A stretch of 64,000 nt of DNA from positions 1 through 64,000 of the forward strand of contig CAZKBK010000001.1 in assembly GCA_964551035.1 (NCBI GenBank), in the 5' to 3' direction. This document shows positions 25,953-35,132 of the stretch, piece after piece; within the stretch, counting starts at the first letter, position 1, and every line of letters starts with the position of its first letter. The notes beneath the pieces were generated by a model that ran no database searches, had not been told where the DNA came from, and saw only the letters and a program-made list of their open reading frames with translations. The position numbers and the translations under genes were made by a program. Source of the DNA: Chryseosolibacter sp964551035. GTDB taxonomy: Bacteria > Bacteroidota > Bacteroidia > Cytophagales > Cyclobacteriaceae.

Positions 25953-26741
25953 ATGAACAGACTTTTCATTATCAAGATCGGAGGTAACGTGCTCGACGAC
26001 GCAGCGACGCTTGACCGGTTTCTTCTGGATTTCAGTTCCATCAAGGAACCCAAAGTGCTGGTGCACGGTGGCGGAAAGATCGCGACGAAGATCGGCAACC
26101 AGCTCGGCATCGAGTCGAACTACCTCCGCGGGCGGCGCATCACCGACGCGGACACGCTCGATCTGGTCACGATGGTCTATGGCGGACTGGTCAATAAGCA
26201 GATCGTGGCATCGCTTCAGCAAGCCGGGTGCAATGCCCTGGGCGTGACAGGTGCTGATGGTAACCTTGTCCGTGCTACCAGGAGACCTGTGAAGGACATT
26301 GACTACGGTTATGTCGGTGATATTCGCACGGAAAGTGTCAACACCTCGCTGCTGTACTTTCTGCTGAAACAGAATACGGTGCCCGTATTTGCGCCGCTCA
26401 CCCACGCCGACGGAAACATGCTCAATACCAACGCCGACACCATCGCGTCGGTACTTGCCGTCGCCATGAGCAAACACTTCGACGTACGCCTGATCTTCTG
26501 TTTCGAGAAGAAAGGCGTGTTGGAAGATGTCAACAACCACGAGTCGGTAATCCATCACCTCCCCAAAAAAATGTACGAAGACCTGTTGGAGCGCGATGTT
26601 TTTGTGGAGGGAATTCTGCCCAAGCTGGAAAACGCGTACGCGGCCATTCACGCCGGCGTAAAGGAAGTCCTGATCGGTGACGCGCGCGACCTGTCGAAGA
26701 ACACGGGGCAGGAAACGGAGGGAACCCTTATCACCCTCTAA
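25953..26741 (+). CDS. argB: N-acylglutamate kinase
   Basis: Phosphorylates N-acylglutamate. The 262-residue amino-acid kinase fold shows KIGGNVLDD (8-16), VHGGGKIATKIG, the substrate loop LRGRRITDADTLD, and NTNADTIASVLA. Eighteen nt after the carbamoyltransferase and 3 nt before the deacylase gene, so clearly the same operon. Confidence 0.94.
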   Translation: MNRLFIIKIGGNVLDDAATLDRFLLDFSSIKEPKVLVHGGGKIATKIGNQLGIESNYLRGRRITDADTLDLVTMVYGGLVNKQIVASLQQAGCNALGVTGADGNLVRATRRPVKDIDYGYVGDIRTESVNTSLLYFLLKQNTVPVFAPLTHADGNMLNTNADTIASVLAVAMSKHFDVRLIFCFEKKGVLEDVNNHESVIHHLPKKMYEDLLERDVFVEGILPKLENAYAAIHAGVKEVLIGDARDLSKNTGQETEGTLITL

Positions 26742-26744
26742 CGC

Positions 26745-27806
26745 ATGGACCTTCGCCTCGACGAAATCGCCCTGAACCTCCTTGAGCAACTCATCGCCGT
26801 ACCTTCCTTCAGCCGCGAAGAAGATAAGACGGCAACGGTGCTCGAAGGATTTTTCAGTCAGCACGGCGTGGTGGCCGAGCGTCGCGGCAATAACGTTTGG
26901 GCGCGCAACAAGTTCTTTCTCGCGGATCGTCCGACGATCCTGTTGAATTCCCATCACGACACGGTTAAACCCAACGCGGGTTACAGCCGGGATCCGTTCA
27001 AGGCCGAGATACACGAGGGCCGGTTGTTCGGGCTCGGGAGCAATGATGCCGGTGGGCCGCTGGTTTCGCTGATCGCGGCATTTTTGCATTTCTATCACCA
27101 CCAGAACCTGCGATACAACCTTGTCATCGCGGCCACCGCGGAAGAAGAGGTTTCCGGTACGGAGGGAATCGAAAGCATCCTGCCCTTCCTGCCCCACATC
27201 GAATTTGCCATTGTAGGCGAACCGACCCTTTGCCAGATGGCCGTCGCCGAAAAAGGACTCATGGTGCTCGACTGCGTCGCACACGGCAAATCAGGTCATG
27301 CCGCGCGCGAGGAAGGGGTGAATGCCATCTACCAGGCTTTGGATGACATTGAATGGTTTCGCAATTTCCGGTTTCTGAAAACATCCCCTACGCTCGGCGA
27401 CGTGAAGATGACGGTAACCATCGTCAATGCCGGAAAGCAACACAACGTACTGCCGTCGGAGTGCGCCTTTACCGTGGATGTGCGGGTGACGGATGCGTAC
27501 ACCCTGGAGGAGGTCCTTGAAACCGTGAGGAACCATGTGAAATGTGACGTGCGGCCGCGGTCGATGCGGATGAAGCCTTCCGGCATCGGCGAGGGCCATG
27601 TGTTGGTAGCGGCCGCAAAGAAGCTTAACATTCCACAGTACGGGTCGCCGACGACATCCGATCAGGCGCTGATTCCGGCGCCATCCGTAAAGATCGGCCC
27701 CGGCGATTCGGCACGGTCGCATACCGCCGACGAATTCATTTATATTTCCGAGATAGTCAAGGGCGTCGATACGTATATTGCTTTATTGGATGAAGTGATG
27801 CGATAG
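26745..27806 (+). CDS. argE: M20 family N-acylcitrulline or N-acylornithine deacylase
   Basis: A 353-residue zinc-dependent M20 hydrolase. Metal and catalytic motifs are LNSHHDTVKP, GLGSNDAGGPLV, TAEEEVSGTEG, VGEPT, and a C-terminal SARSHTADEF His. Because the carbamoyltransferase acts on acylated ornithine, the natural substrate is probably N-acyl(succinyl)-citrulline, releasing citrulline for argG. Starts 3 nt after the argB stop. Confidence 0.87.
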   Translation: MDLRLDEIALNLLEQLIAVPSFSREEDKTATVLEGFFSQHGVVAERRGNNVWARNKFFLADRPTILLNSHHDTVKPNAGYSRDPFKAEIHEGRLFGLGSNDAGGPLVSLIAAFLHFYHHQNLRYNLVIAATAEEEVSGTEGIESILPFLPHIEFAIVGEPTLCQMAVAEKGLMVLDCVAHGKSGHAAREEGVNAIYQALDDIEWFRNFRFLKTSPTLGDVKMTVTIVNAGKQHNVLPSECAFTVDVRVTDAYTLEEVLETVRNHVKCDVRPRSMRMKPSGIGEGHVLVAAAKKLNIPQYGSPTTSDQALIPAPSVKIGPGDSARSHTADEFIYISEIVKGVDTYIALLDEVMR

Positions 27807-27838
27807 CCTTTGAGAGAAACCGTAACAAGCGCGTCAAC

Positions 27839-29173
27839 ATGAAATTGTGGCAAAAGGACAAAGTCGCCCGCGGAGAGGTCGACAAATTCACGACCGGGAA
27901 TGACCGCCAGATGGATCTCTATCTTGCGCCGTTCGACGTGATCGGCTCGCTCGCGCACATCCGAATGCTGCAATCCATCGGGCTGCTTACCACCGGGGAG
28001 CACGAGACCCTGGCCGCCGCCTTGAAAGGCATCTACACGCGGATCACGGAAGGTTCTTTCGGCCTGCCCGGGGATGCGGAAGATATCCACTCCTTCGTGG
28101 AGGCTGAATTGACGCGGACCCTTGGCGATGTTGGCAAGAAGATCCACAGCGGACGGTCGCGCAACGATCAGGTGCTCGTGGATATCAGATTGTTTCTCCG
28201 CCATGAGATCGAATCGATTGTCATGGACGTTCACCGTCTTTTCGACCTTCTCATTCAGTTGAGCAATCGCCATAAGGAAGATCTCCTTCCCGGCTACACG
28301 CACTTTCAATTGGCGATGCCGTCATCATTCGGGCTGTGGTTTGGCGCTTACGCCGAATCGCTCGTTGACGACCTGATCACCATCGAGGCAGCGTACCGGG
28401 TTGTCAACAAAAATCCGCTGGGGTCGGCGGCGGGGTACGGTTCTTCTTTCCCCCTCAACCGCAGGTTGACCACCGAACTCCTGGGCTTTGACGATCTCAA
28501 CTACAACGTGGTCTATGCGCAAATGGGCAGGGGAAAGACCGAGCGCATTGTGGCATCGGCATTGTCGAACATCGCTGCCACGCTGGCCAGGCTTTCGATG
28601 GACGCGTGCCTGTTCCTCAATCAAAACTTCGGTTTTATCTCGTTTCCGGACGAGCTCACCACGGGATCGAGCATTATGCCGCATAAAAAGAATCCCGATG
28701 TCTTTGAGTTGATACGTGCGCGGTGCAACCAACTCATCGCCTTGCCATCGACCATTGCCATGGTGACGACCAATCTCCCTTCCGGATACCACCGGGATCT
28801 TCAAATGCTGAAGACCCAGCTGTTTCCGGCGATCGGCGACCTGAAGGACTGCCTGGAAATGACGCACCTGATGCTGTCGAACATCACCGTAAAGAGCGAT
28901 ATCCTTAACGACGAGAAGTACAAGTACCTTTTTAGTGTCGAGGAAGTGAATAAGCTTGTCTTGTCAGGCATGCCGTTTCGGGATGCGTACCGCAAGGTGG
29001 GCCTCGACATTGAATCGGGGAGTTTCAATCCCGACCGTACCATCCATCACGTTCACGAGGGGAGCATTGGCAACCTTAGTCTGTCAGAGATCCGTTCCGC
29101 CTTCAGTGCGGTGGTGGCGTCGTTCAGGTTTGAGAAGACACAACAGGCAGTAGCGCACCTTTTTCGCGAATAA
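27839..29173 (+). CDS. argH: Argininosuccinate lyase
   Basis: Splits argininosuccinate into arginine and fumarate, the last step. The 444-residue protein has HSGRSRNDQVLVD, TRTLGDVGKKIH, LPGYTHFQLAMP and the signature GSSIMPHKKNPD of the fumarase/aspartase superfamily. It begins 32 nt after the deacylase and closes the operon. Confidence 0.96.
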   Translation: MKLWQKDKVARGEVDKFTTGNDRQMDLYLAPFDVIGSLAHIRMLQSIGLLTTGEHETLAAALKGIYTRITEGSFGLPGDAEDIHSFVEAELTRTLGDVGKKIHSGRSRNDQVLVDIRLFLRHEIESIVMDVHRLFDLLIQLSNRHKEDLLPGYTHFQLAMPSSFGLWFGAYAESLVDDLITIEAAYRVVNKNPLGSAAGYGSSFPLNRRLTTELLGFDDLNYNVVYAQMGRGKTERIVASALSNIAATLARLSMDACLFLNQNFGFISFPDELTTGSSIMPHKKNPDVFELIRARCNQLIALPSTIAMVTTNLPSGYHRDLQMLKTQLFPAIGDLKDCLEMTHLMLSNITVKSDILNDEKYKYLFSVEEVNKLVLSGMPFRDAYRKVGLDIESGSFNPDRTIHHVHEGSIGNLSLSEIRSAFSAVVASFRFEKTQQAVAHLFRE

Positions 29174-29282
29174 ACGGATCTCGCTCCGGTTGTCATCGGA
29201 TCGTTGTGCGAGTGATCCCACAATGAAATGGTGTATATTAGGCGGCAGCACTGCGCATATGGGAAAGGAGATACATGTGGCT

Positions 29283-29996
29283 ATGTGGGGCAATAGCCTG
29301 GCCCTCACGATTTTTTTGTGCTGTTTGTCATTCATTTCCCGCGCACAGGCTAACCTGCTCCCACGCCACACACCGGATCGGTCCTGGTTCCTTCTGGTAG
29401 CGCCCAACCTGTCACATTCCCGCATGCCCCCTGGCTATGGAATTACGTATCCCGGTCCGCCCACGTATGTCGACCTTGAGCTGCGTGAGCCGCTCCTGTT
29501 TGCCGTCAGAATTGAAGCGGGTCGCCAAAGGCCCCTGGCCGGGAATTGGAGCATCAAAAAGGCGATAGGATTCTCAACCTACAGTTTCATTCAGTATCTC
29601 GACTATGACCGCGAAGCCTCAACCGGTACGGCGCTTAGCGACCGGTACGATCATACCTACGTTTACGGAACGATCGCGGCAGGCAGAATTTTTACCAAAG
29701 CGCAGTTTCGAATTGTTCCCTTTATTGGCGTGACCGTAAACCGACTGATCCGGGCTGCGTTCACACACACGAATCAATCAAGGACCTTTCAACTGAATTA
29801 CACGCAGAAGTATAAGCCCTGGTCTATTGGTTGGGAGTTGGGTATACAGGTGGAATATCGGCTCAACGAACGCACTTTGATTGGCCTGAGGCCATCCGTC
29901 AATAAAATCCAACGAAAATACGAGACCGAAATCGGCGACCGCGTTCTGTATTCTTACGGCCTCGGGTTGGTGGTGTTGAGGAATATGAGTCGATAA
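29283..29996 (+). CDS. Predicted outer-membrane barrel protein, unknown family
   Basis: The 237-residue product has a good signal peptide (MWGNSLALTIFLCCLSFISR, AQA) and alternating aromatic strands (FSTYSFIQYLDYDRE, YDHTYVYGTIAAGRIF, IGWELGIQVEYRL, YSYGLGLVVL). These suggest a small beta-barrel. AAGGAG at 29265 would suit GTG 29277 or ATG 29283; longer in-frame starts exist upstream but spoil the signal peptide. It lies downstream of argH but is probably unrelated to arginine. Confidence 0.6.
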   Translation: MWGNSLALTIFLCCLSFISRAQANLLPRHTPDRSWFLLVAPNLSHSRMPPGYGITYPGPPTYVDLELREPLLFAVRIEAGRQRPLAGNWSIKKAIGFSTYSFIQYLDYDREASTGTALSDRYDHTYVYGTIAAGRIFTKAQFRIVPFIGVTVNRLIRAAFTHTNQSRTFQLNYTQKYKPWSIGWELGIQVEYRLNERTLIGLRPSVNKIQRKYETEIGDRVLYSYGLGLVVLRNMSR

Positions 29997-30074
29997 CTGA
30001 TTTCAGCGATTGAAGGCATTTAAAGTTAAGGGGCGCTCGCTCCTCAAATCGCGCGTAGCCGCCGCAGGCACCAC

Positions 30075-30161
30075 CAGCGGTTTTAAGTCCTTAAGGCCGG
30101 TTTGTCTGCCGGCATGATAATTTCTTCCGTCTGATAGCGGCCTTTTTAACCAAAGCCGCTG
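30075..30161 (+). promoter_or_regulatory. Structured leader before the 30167 gene
   Basis: CAGCGG (30075-30080) pairs with CCGCTG (30156-30161), ending 5 nt before the ATG. Inside, AAGGCCG (30093-30099) pairs with CGGCCTT (30138-30144) followed by three more T, and GCCGG/CCGGC forms a small inner hairpin around 30096-30113. The nested pairing suggests a regulatory leader or an attenuator. The rest of the gap back to 29997 shows nothing else. Confidence 0.4.
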
Positions 30162-30166
30162 CAGCT

Positions 30167-30364
30167 ATGAAAACGACGTCCAAAAATAGAAACACCGCGC
30201 CAAGGAAGCGCGCCGCGTTTCCCGAACAACAGGTGGGTTTCCCTGAACGGAACGACGCATCCATTCCCGTAGAGGATATGGAGCGCGTTCATGTCGATCT
30301 GGAGACCCTCAACCTTTCCAGAAAAAGTGGAAAGGAAGTTACCCGCGACGAAACCAAACCCTGA
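30167..30364 (+). CDS. Small basic protein, unknown function
   Basis: The 65-residue hydrophilic protein (starts MKTTSKNRNTAPRKRAAF) has a basic N-terminus and an acidic middle (VEDMERVHVDLETLNLS). There is no membrane segment or known motif. The nested hairpin leader before it and a hairpin after it support a real unit. Confidence 0.5.
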   Translation: MKTTSKNRNTAPRKRAAFPEQQVGFPERNDASIPVEDMERVHVDLETLNLSRKSGKEVTRDETKP

Positions 30365-30374
30365 TATCCGGTTG

Positions 30375-30401
30375 TTGGCCGGCGCGCTTTGCGTCGGCCA
30401 A
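30375..30401. terminator. Hairpin between convergent genes
   Basis: TTGGCCGGCGC (30375-30385) pairs with GCGTCGGCCAA (30391-30401) with one G-U pair and a 5-nt loop. No T tract on either side, so it may end both transcripts only weakly. Confidence 0.5.
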
Positions 30402-30404
30402 TGA

Positions 30405-31616
30405 CTAGACACCTTCCTCCCGGAACGCCCGTTCCATCATCCCACGGTCAAATTCCTTTTCGTTGTTGGCCAGCCAAATGGTAGCTGCTCCGTTGCCGAT
30501 AAAGTTGGTGATCGCCCGCGCTTCGGACATGAACCGGTCCACGCCAAGCAGGAGCGCGAGCCCTTCAAGCGGTATGATCTTCACGGCGGCGAGCGTAGAG
30601 GCCAGCACCACAAAACCGCTACCGGTTACTCCCGCCGCTCCCTTCGATGTCACGAAAAGGATGCCGATGATGCTGGCCGTTTGCGCCAGCGTGAGTTCAA
30701 TGTTGAAGGCCTGGGCCAGAAAAATAACGGCCATTGACAAGTAGATGGTCGTGCCATCGAGGTTGAACGAATAGCCGGCAGGGACGACCAGGCCGACCAC
30801 CGGCTTTGAACAGCCCATGCGTTCGAGTTTCTCCATCAACGATGGCAAGCCCGCCTCAGAAGACGACGTCCCCAATACGATGAGCAGCTCCCTGCGGATG
30901 TATTTGAGGAATTTCCACAGGCTTACCGCGTAGTATTTAAGGATGAAATGAAGGGCAACGAAGATGAACACGGCCATCGTCGCGTAGACGCTCACCATGA
31001 GTTTCGCCAGGGGCAGGAGTGAATCAATGCCGTAGCGTCCGATGGTATAAGCCATGCCGCCGAATGCGCCGACCGGGGCGAACAACATCACCAGGTGCAG
31101 GGCTTTGAACACGTAGAAGGAAATCTTTCGCAGGAACGTGATGATGATGCCGGCGTACGGAAGACGGGGTAGCAGCGTGCCGAAGAGAATTGAGAACAAG
31201 AGTACCTGGATCGTAATGTTGCCCCTGATAAATTCCCACCAACTGAAGTCCTCCGCCTGTCGGCCGAAACCGGAAACGGTGTCGTCGGTCTCTGACGGCG
31301 GCACGATGCCGGTGCCGGGCTGGATGATGTAGGCAACCACAATTCCGGCAAGGAGTGCAAAAGTGGTTACCACTTCGAAATACAGAATTGCCTTGCCGCC
31401 CACCCTGCCGACTTTCTTGAGGCTGTTCATGCCACTGATGCCCAGCGTAATCGTGAGGAAAATGATCGGATTGATGAACAGCTTGACCACCTGGATGAAC
31501 CCGGTGCCCAGGACTTGCATCGCGATACCCCGGTCGGGAAAGAAATGGCCGAGCAAGGCCCCGGCGGTGATCGCCGTCAGCACCCAAAAGGTAAGGTTGA
31601 AGAAGATCTTTTTCAC
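30405..31616 (-). CDS. Dicarboxylate/amino acid:cation symporter (DAACS family)
   Basis: The 403-residue transporter of the GltP/DctA family sits in the inner membrane and imports glutamate, aspartate or C4-dicarboxylates with H+ or Na+. Seen are the serine-rich hairpin (LGTSSSEAGLPSLMEKLE), the GYSFNLDGTTIYL motif, TSKGAAGVTGSGF in the second hairpin, and MSEARAITNFIGN in the last transport helix. About eight membrane segments. Substrate cannot be fixed by eye. Confidence 0.92.
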   Translation of the reverse strand: MKKIFFNLTFWVLTAITAGALLGHFFPDRGIAMQVLGTGFIQVVKLFINPIIFLTITLGISGMNSLKKVGRVGGKAILYFEVVTTFALLAGIVVAYIIQPGTGIVPPSETDDTVSGFGRQAEDFSWWEFIRGNITIQVLLFSILFGTLLPRLPYAGIIITFLRKISFYVFKALHLVMLFAPVGAFGGMAYTIGRYGIDSLLPLAKLMVSVYATMAVFIFVALHFILKYYAVSLWKFLKYIRRELLIVLGTSSSEAGLPSLMEKLERMGCSKPVVGLVVPAGYSFNLDGTTIYLSMAVIFLAQAFNIELTLAQTASIIGILFVTSKGAAGVTGSGFVVLASTLAAVKIIPLEGLALLLGVDRFMSEARAITNFIGNGAATIWLANNEKEFDRGMMERAFREEGV

Positions 31617-31626
31617 GGCGCCGTTG

Positions 31627-31863
31627 TCATCTGGTACTGCGCACCTTTCGGAGGGGTTCCAGCAGGTACATCAGGCCATTGATCTTGATTTCATATACGG
31701 TGGCCAGTTGCATGCCGAGCTTTCCCGGCGGAAAGCCCTTTTTCGAAAACCACTCCAGGTAGTGAACGGGAAGGTCGCACAGGACCACGCCCTTGTATTT
31801 CCCGAACGGCATTTTCATGCTAACCAATTCGGGTAACAATGCCCTCGCGTTGTGTTCATCCAT
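31627..31863 (-). CDS. DUF3820 family protein
   Basis: The 78-residue protein has MPFGKYKGVVLCDLPVHYLE followed by WF, the family core, then GKLGMQLATVYEIKINGLMYL. The start at 31863 (MDEHNARALLPEL) is preferred; the 44 codons upstream in the same frame have no family similarity. It ends 10 nt before the transporter gene start, so they may be co-transcribed. The molecular role is unknown. Confidence 0.8.
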   Translation of the reverse strand: MDEHNARALLPELVSMKMPFGKYKGVVLCDLPVHYLEWFSKKGFPPGKLGMQLATVYEIKINGLMYLLEPLRKVRSTR

Positions 31864-32038
31864 AGAATGGAAATCTAGCAAAAAATCCGAAAGGGCGACG
31901 CTTTGAGCGCCTTCAACCGTGAACCGCGGACCGCGGACGGTCCGGGAGGCTTCCGCCCGTTGGAAAAATGTCTCGCTGGTGTAAAAAACCGTCAATTCCC
32001 GCCCGGAGTTGCGTTACTTGTCCTTAAATCTTACTGGC

Positions 32039-34393
32039 ATGAAGCTACTCTTATACATGTTTGCCCTTCTGGTTGTGCTGGAGTCTGCGGCCCAGGAGCG
32101 CCTCACGGTCGAAAAGATCATGCAGGACCCAAAGTGGATCGGCGCGTCGCCGGACAACCTGCACTGGTCGCCTGACGCTAAAACGCTCTATTTTCTGTGG
32201 AACCCGGAAAATGCCACCGATGATTCCCTCTACGCGATCACCGTCAGGAATACGACACCGGCCAAAGTAAAGAAGGCAGACCGTAAGCACGTTCCGCCCG
32301 GAGATGTCGTTTTCAGCCGCGCCGGCGACAAGGTCATCTTCGAAAAATTCGGCGATATCTTTTATCAGGACCTGTCGTCGGGCAAAACGCTCCAGGTCAC
32401 CAACACGACCACGTTCGAATATGCACCCCAGTTCTCAGCCGACGAAGCAAGGGTGTTTTACACCAGCGCTCAAAACCTTTACAGTTGGGATGTCGGGACC
32501 GGTATCGTGAGGCAGTGGACTGATTTCCGCAAGGAGAAGGAGCCGGGGGAGGAGAAGCTTTCATCACGGGAGAAATGGCTGAGGGACGACCAGCTCGCTT
32601 TGTTTGATGTGCTGCGTCAACGGAAAATGGAAGACGAGGAGCAGGAACGAATCCGCGAAAGCGAGAACCCCAGGCGCCCGAAGGAGATCTACCTGGACGA
32701 CAAGAACGTCGCGATGGTGGACATCAGCCCCAGCGAAAAGTACATCACCTTCCGCCTGACCAGGAACAGCCGGGGTAAACGGACCATCGTCCCGAGTTAC
32801 GTAACCGAGTCGGGGTACACGGAAGACCTCAACGCCAGGCCGAAAGTCGGCAGTCCCGCCCCGAAACACGAGTTTCACCTCTACGATGTGGAACACGATA
32901 CCGTTGTGGCCCTGACCCTGGACGCCCTGCCCGGCATTACCGACAAGATCACTTTTACCGGTGAAGACGACGACGACCGGAAAAAGGAGGAAGAACGCGC
33001 GGTGAGCTTTTTTCAGGTGAGTTGGTCGCCAGACGGAAGTTATGCGGTAGTTGTGGTACGCGCGTATGACAACAAGGACCGGTGGATCGCCTTGCTCGAT
33101 CCGCGTGCGCGGAAATTGAAACCCCTCCATCGCCTGCACGACGACGCGTGGGTCAGTTACAGCACGGGATGGTCGTACAGCAACCCCCAGTCCACCTGGA
33201 TCGACAACCGGCGGATCTGGTTCCTTTCCGAAGAAACGGGCTACCAGCACCTTTACGTGATGGACGTCGTTTCAGGCGAAAAGAAGGCCCTGACGCAGGG
33301 CAACTACGAAGTGCAAAGGGCTACCCTGCCCCGCAGCAAGAAGTATTTTTATCTCATCACGAATGAGGTGCATCCGGGGGAAAAGCAGCTTTACCGGCTG
33401 CCCGTTGCCGGCGGGAAGGCCGTACGGCTCACCACCATGACCGGTGCTTACGAAGCGGAACTCTCTCCGGACGAGAAATATATCGCATTGCGCTATTCGT
33501 ACGCGAACAAACCCTGGGAATTGTATCTCATGGAGAACAAGCCCGGCGCGACAGCGCAGCAGATCACGCATTCCCTGAGCGAAGCGTTCCGGGCTTACCC
33601 CTGGCGCGACCCCGAGGTGGTGACCTTCAAGGCGCGGGACAACGCGACCCTGTATGCGCGGCTTTATAAACCGCAGCGTGCCAATGGCGCGGCCGTTGTG
33701 TTTGTCCATGGAGCGGGATACCTCCAAAATGCGCACAAGTGGTGGAGTTCCTATTTCCGTGAATACATGTTTCACAACCTTCTCGCCGACAAAGGCTACA
33801 CGGTACTCGATATCGATTATCGCGCCAGCGCAGGATACGGACGCGACTGGCGGACGGCCATCTATCAGTTCATGGGTGGAAAGGATCTTGAAGACAACGT
33901 CGACGGCGCGAAATATCTCGTCGACGTGCATGGCATCGACCCGGAAAGGATAGGGATCTACGGAGGGTCATACGGCGGCTTTATCACACTCATGGCGCTG
34001 TTCACCACACCGGATGTGTTTGCCGCCGGCGCCGCGTTGCGACCGGTGACGGACTGGGCGCACTACAACCATGGTTACACGGCCAACATCCTCAACGTTC
34101 CGTACATGGACAGCCTGGCGTATGCGAAGAGTTCGCCGATCTATTATGCGGAGGGGCTGAAAAACCCGCTGCTCATTTGTCATGGGATGGTGGACACCAA
34201 CGTGCATTTTCAGGATGTCGTCAGGCTCGCACAACGCCTCATTGAACTGGGAAAAGAAGACTGGGAAGTTGCTATGTACCCGGTCGAAAGTCACGGCTTT
34301 GTGGAGCCCAGCAGTTGGACGGATGAGTATAAGCGTATTCTGAAGCTTTTCGAAACGCACCTCACGAAGGAGGCGCCTCCCGTAGAGAAATGA
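32039..34393 (+). CDS. S9 family peptidase (DPP IV-like)
   Basis: The 784-residue exported serine peptidase has a signal peptide (MKLLLYMFALLVVLESAAQ). An N-terminal eight-blade type propeller (DPPIV_N) covers about 40-510 with repeated SPD/SPDG and YVT-like turns. A C-terminal alpha/beta hydrolase carries the catalytic Ser in YGGSYGGF, Asp in GMVDTNVH and His in VESHGFVEP. It probably trims dipeptides from periplasmic peptides. An unusual charged insert (EDEEQERIRESENPRRPKE) lies near residue 200. Confidence 0.92.
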   Translation: MKLLLYMFALLVVLESAAQERLTVEKIMQDPKWIGASPDNLHWSPDAKTLYFLWNPENATDDSLYAITVRNTTPAKVKKADRKHVPPGDVVFSRAGDKVIFEKFGDIFYQDLSSGKTLQVTNTTTFEYAPQFSADEARVFYTSAQNLYSWDVGTGIVRQWTDFRKEKEPGEEKLSSREKWLRDDQLALFDVLRQRKMEDEEQERIRESENPRRPKEIYLDDKNVAMVDISPSEKYITFRLTRNSRGKRTIVPSYVTESGYTEDLNARPKVGSPAPKHEFHLYDVEHDTVVALTLDALPGITDKITFTGEDDDDRKKEEERAVSFFQVSWSPDGSYAVVVVRAYDNKDRWIALLDPRARKLKPLHRLHDDAWVSYSTGWSYSNPQSTWIDNRRIWFLSEETGYQHLYVMDVVSGEKKALTQGNYEVQRATLPRSKKYFYLITNEVHPGEKQLYRLPVAGGKAVRLTTMTGAYEAELSPDEKYIALRYSYANKPWELYLMENKPGATAQQITHSLSEAFRAYPWRDPEVVTFKARDNATLYARLYKPQRANGAAVVFVHGAGYLQNAHKWWSSYFREYMFHNLLADKGYTVLDIDYRASAGYGRDWRTAIYQFMGGKDLEDNVDGAKYLVDVHGIDPERIGIYGGSYGGFITLMALFTTPDVFAAGAALRPVTDWAHYNHGYTANILNVPYMDSLAYAKSSPIYYAEGLKNPLLICHGMVDTNVHFQDVVRLAQRLIELGKEDWEVAMYPVESHGFVEPSSWTDEYKRILKLFETHLTKEAPPVEK

Positions 34394-34397
34394 CACG

Positions 34398-35030
34398 CTA
34401 TTCGTTTTTGTAGCCGGGCACGTTCAGCCCGAGGACGATATCGCGTCGTACCACCTGGAGGCAGTCGCCGGTGTGCGCGGGCTTGATAATTCCTTTTCCA
34501 CCTCGCCGTTGCTGATCGCGGCGGTCGCGGTCCGTGAGGATTGGGTCATCGTCAAAAAGGTACTCATCGATCCAGTAAGGCTGGTATCCGGGTTCTTTTA
34601 TTACCGGATGGATATGCTCGGGATTTTCCCGCCCGGGGTAGGCGCCCGGACGAAGGGTGTAAAACGTGTATTGCCCATCCTGGCCGGTCTTTATCCAGCC
34701 GCGGATGTAGCCATGCCTGCGCGCCCAGCCGGTTTCATTTCCCCGCGTGGGGTACACGCCGGTTTGGTCGGTATGGTAAATGTAAAGGATCACGCCAGAT
34801 GCTGGCGTTGTCCCATCGCGGTGATAAATAGTCCCGGTAACTTTCAACTTCGGGCCCGGCTCGCCGAAATCGGGTAACGTGTCGACTGGCGACAACCGTT
34901 TGTTGCCATATTCAAAGACCGCCTCGCAGCCTTCGCACGGACCACCCACGGCCTTTTCCTGGCGCTCTTTCAGTTGGGAACAGGCAATGAAGGGCAACAA
35001 AACGCCCAGACAGAACATGCGGCTTTTCAT
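34398..35030 (-). CDS. Intradiol dioxygenase-like lipoprotein
   Basis: The 210-residue protein has a lipoprotein signal (LGVLLPFIAC). The domain shows the intradiol ring-cleavage pattern: ILYIYHTDQTGVYP, a Tyr-rich strand, then RPGAYPGRENPEHIHPVI with the His pair that would bind iron. Extracytoplasmic relatives of protocatechuate dioxygenase are common in Bacteroidota; substrate unknown. Convergent with the peptidase gene. Confidence 0.78.
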   Translation of the reverse strand: MKSRMFCLGVLLPFIACSQLKERQEKAVGGPCEGCEAVFEYGNKRLSPVDTLPDFGEPGPKLKVTGTIYHRDGTTPASGVILYIYHTDQTGVYPTRGNETGWARRHGYIRGWIKTGQDGQYTFYTLRPGAYPGRENPEHIHPVIKEPGYQPYWIDEYLFDDDPILTDRDRRDQQRRGGKGIIKPAHTGDCLQVVRRDIVLGLNVPGYKNE

Positions 35031-35132
35031 CGGCTTCCTTTTAACAGAGATACGATTTTGAAGCCAATTCGTTGGGTCTTGCGGCGGGAAAAGAAACTAT
35101 ATTTCGACGCGATTTGTAACGCTTAGAGAATT

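Noticed and set aside
25935..27284. 449-codon minus-strand frame opposite argB and the deacylase
   Set aside because: The sense-strand genes are clear enzymes with normal spacing; this frame has no recognisable domain.
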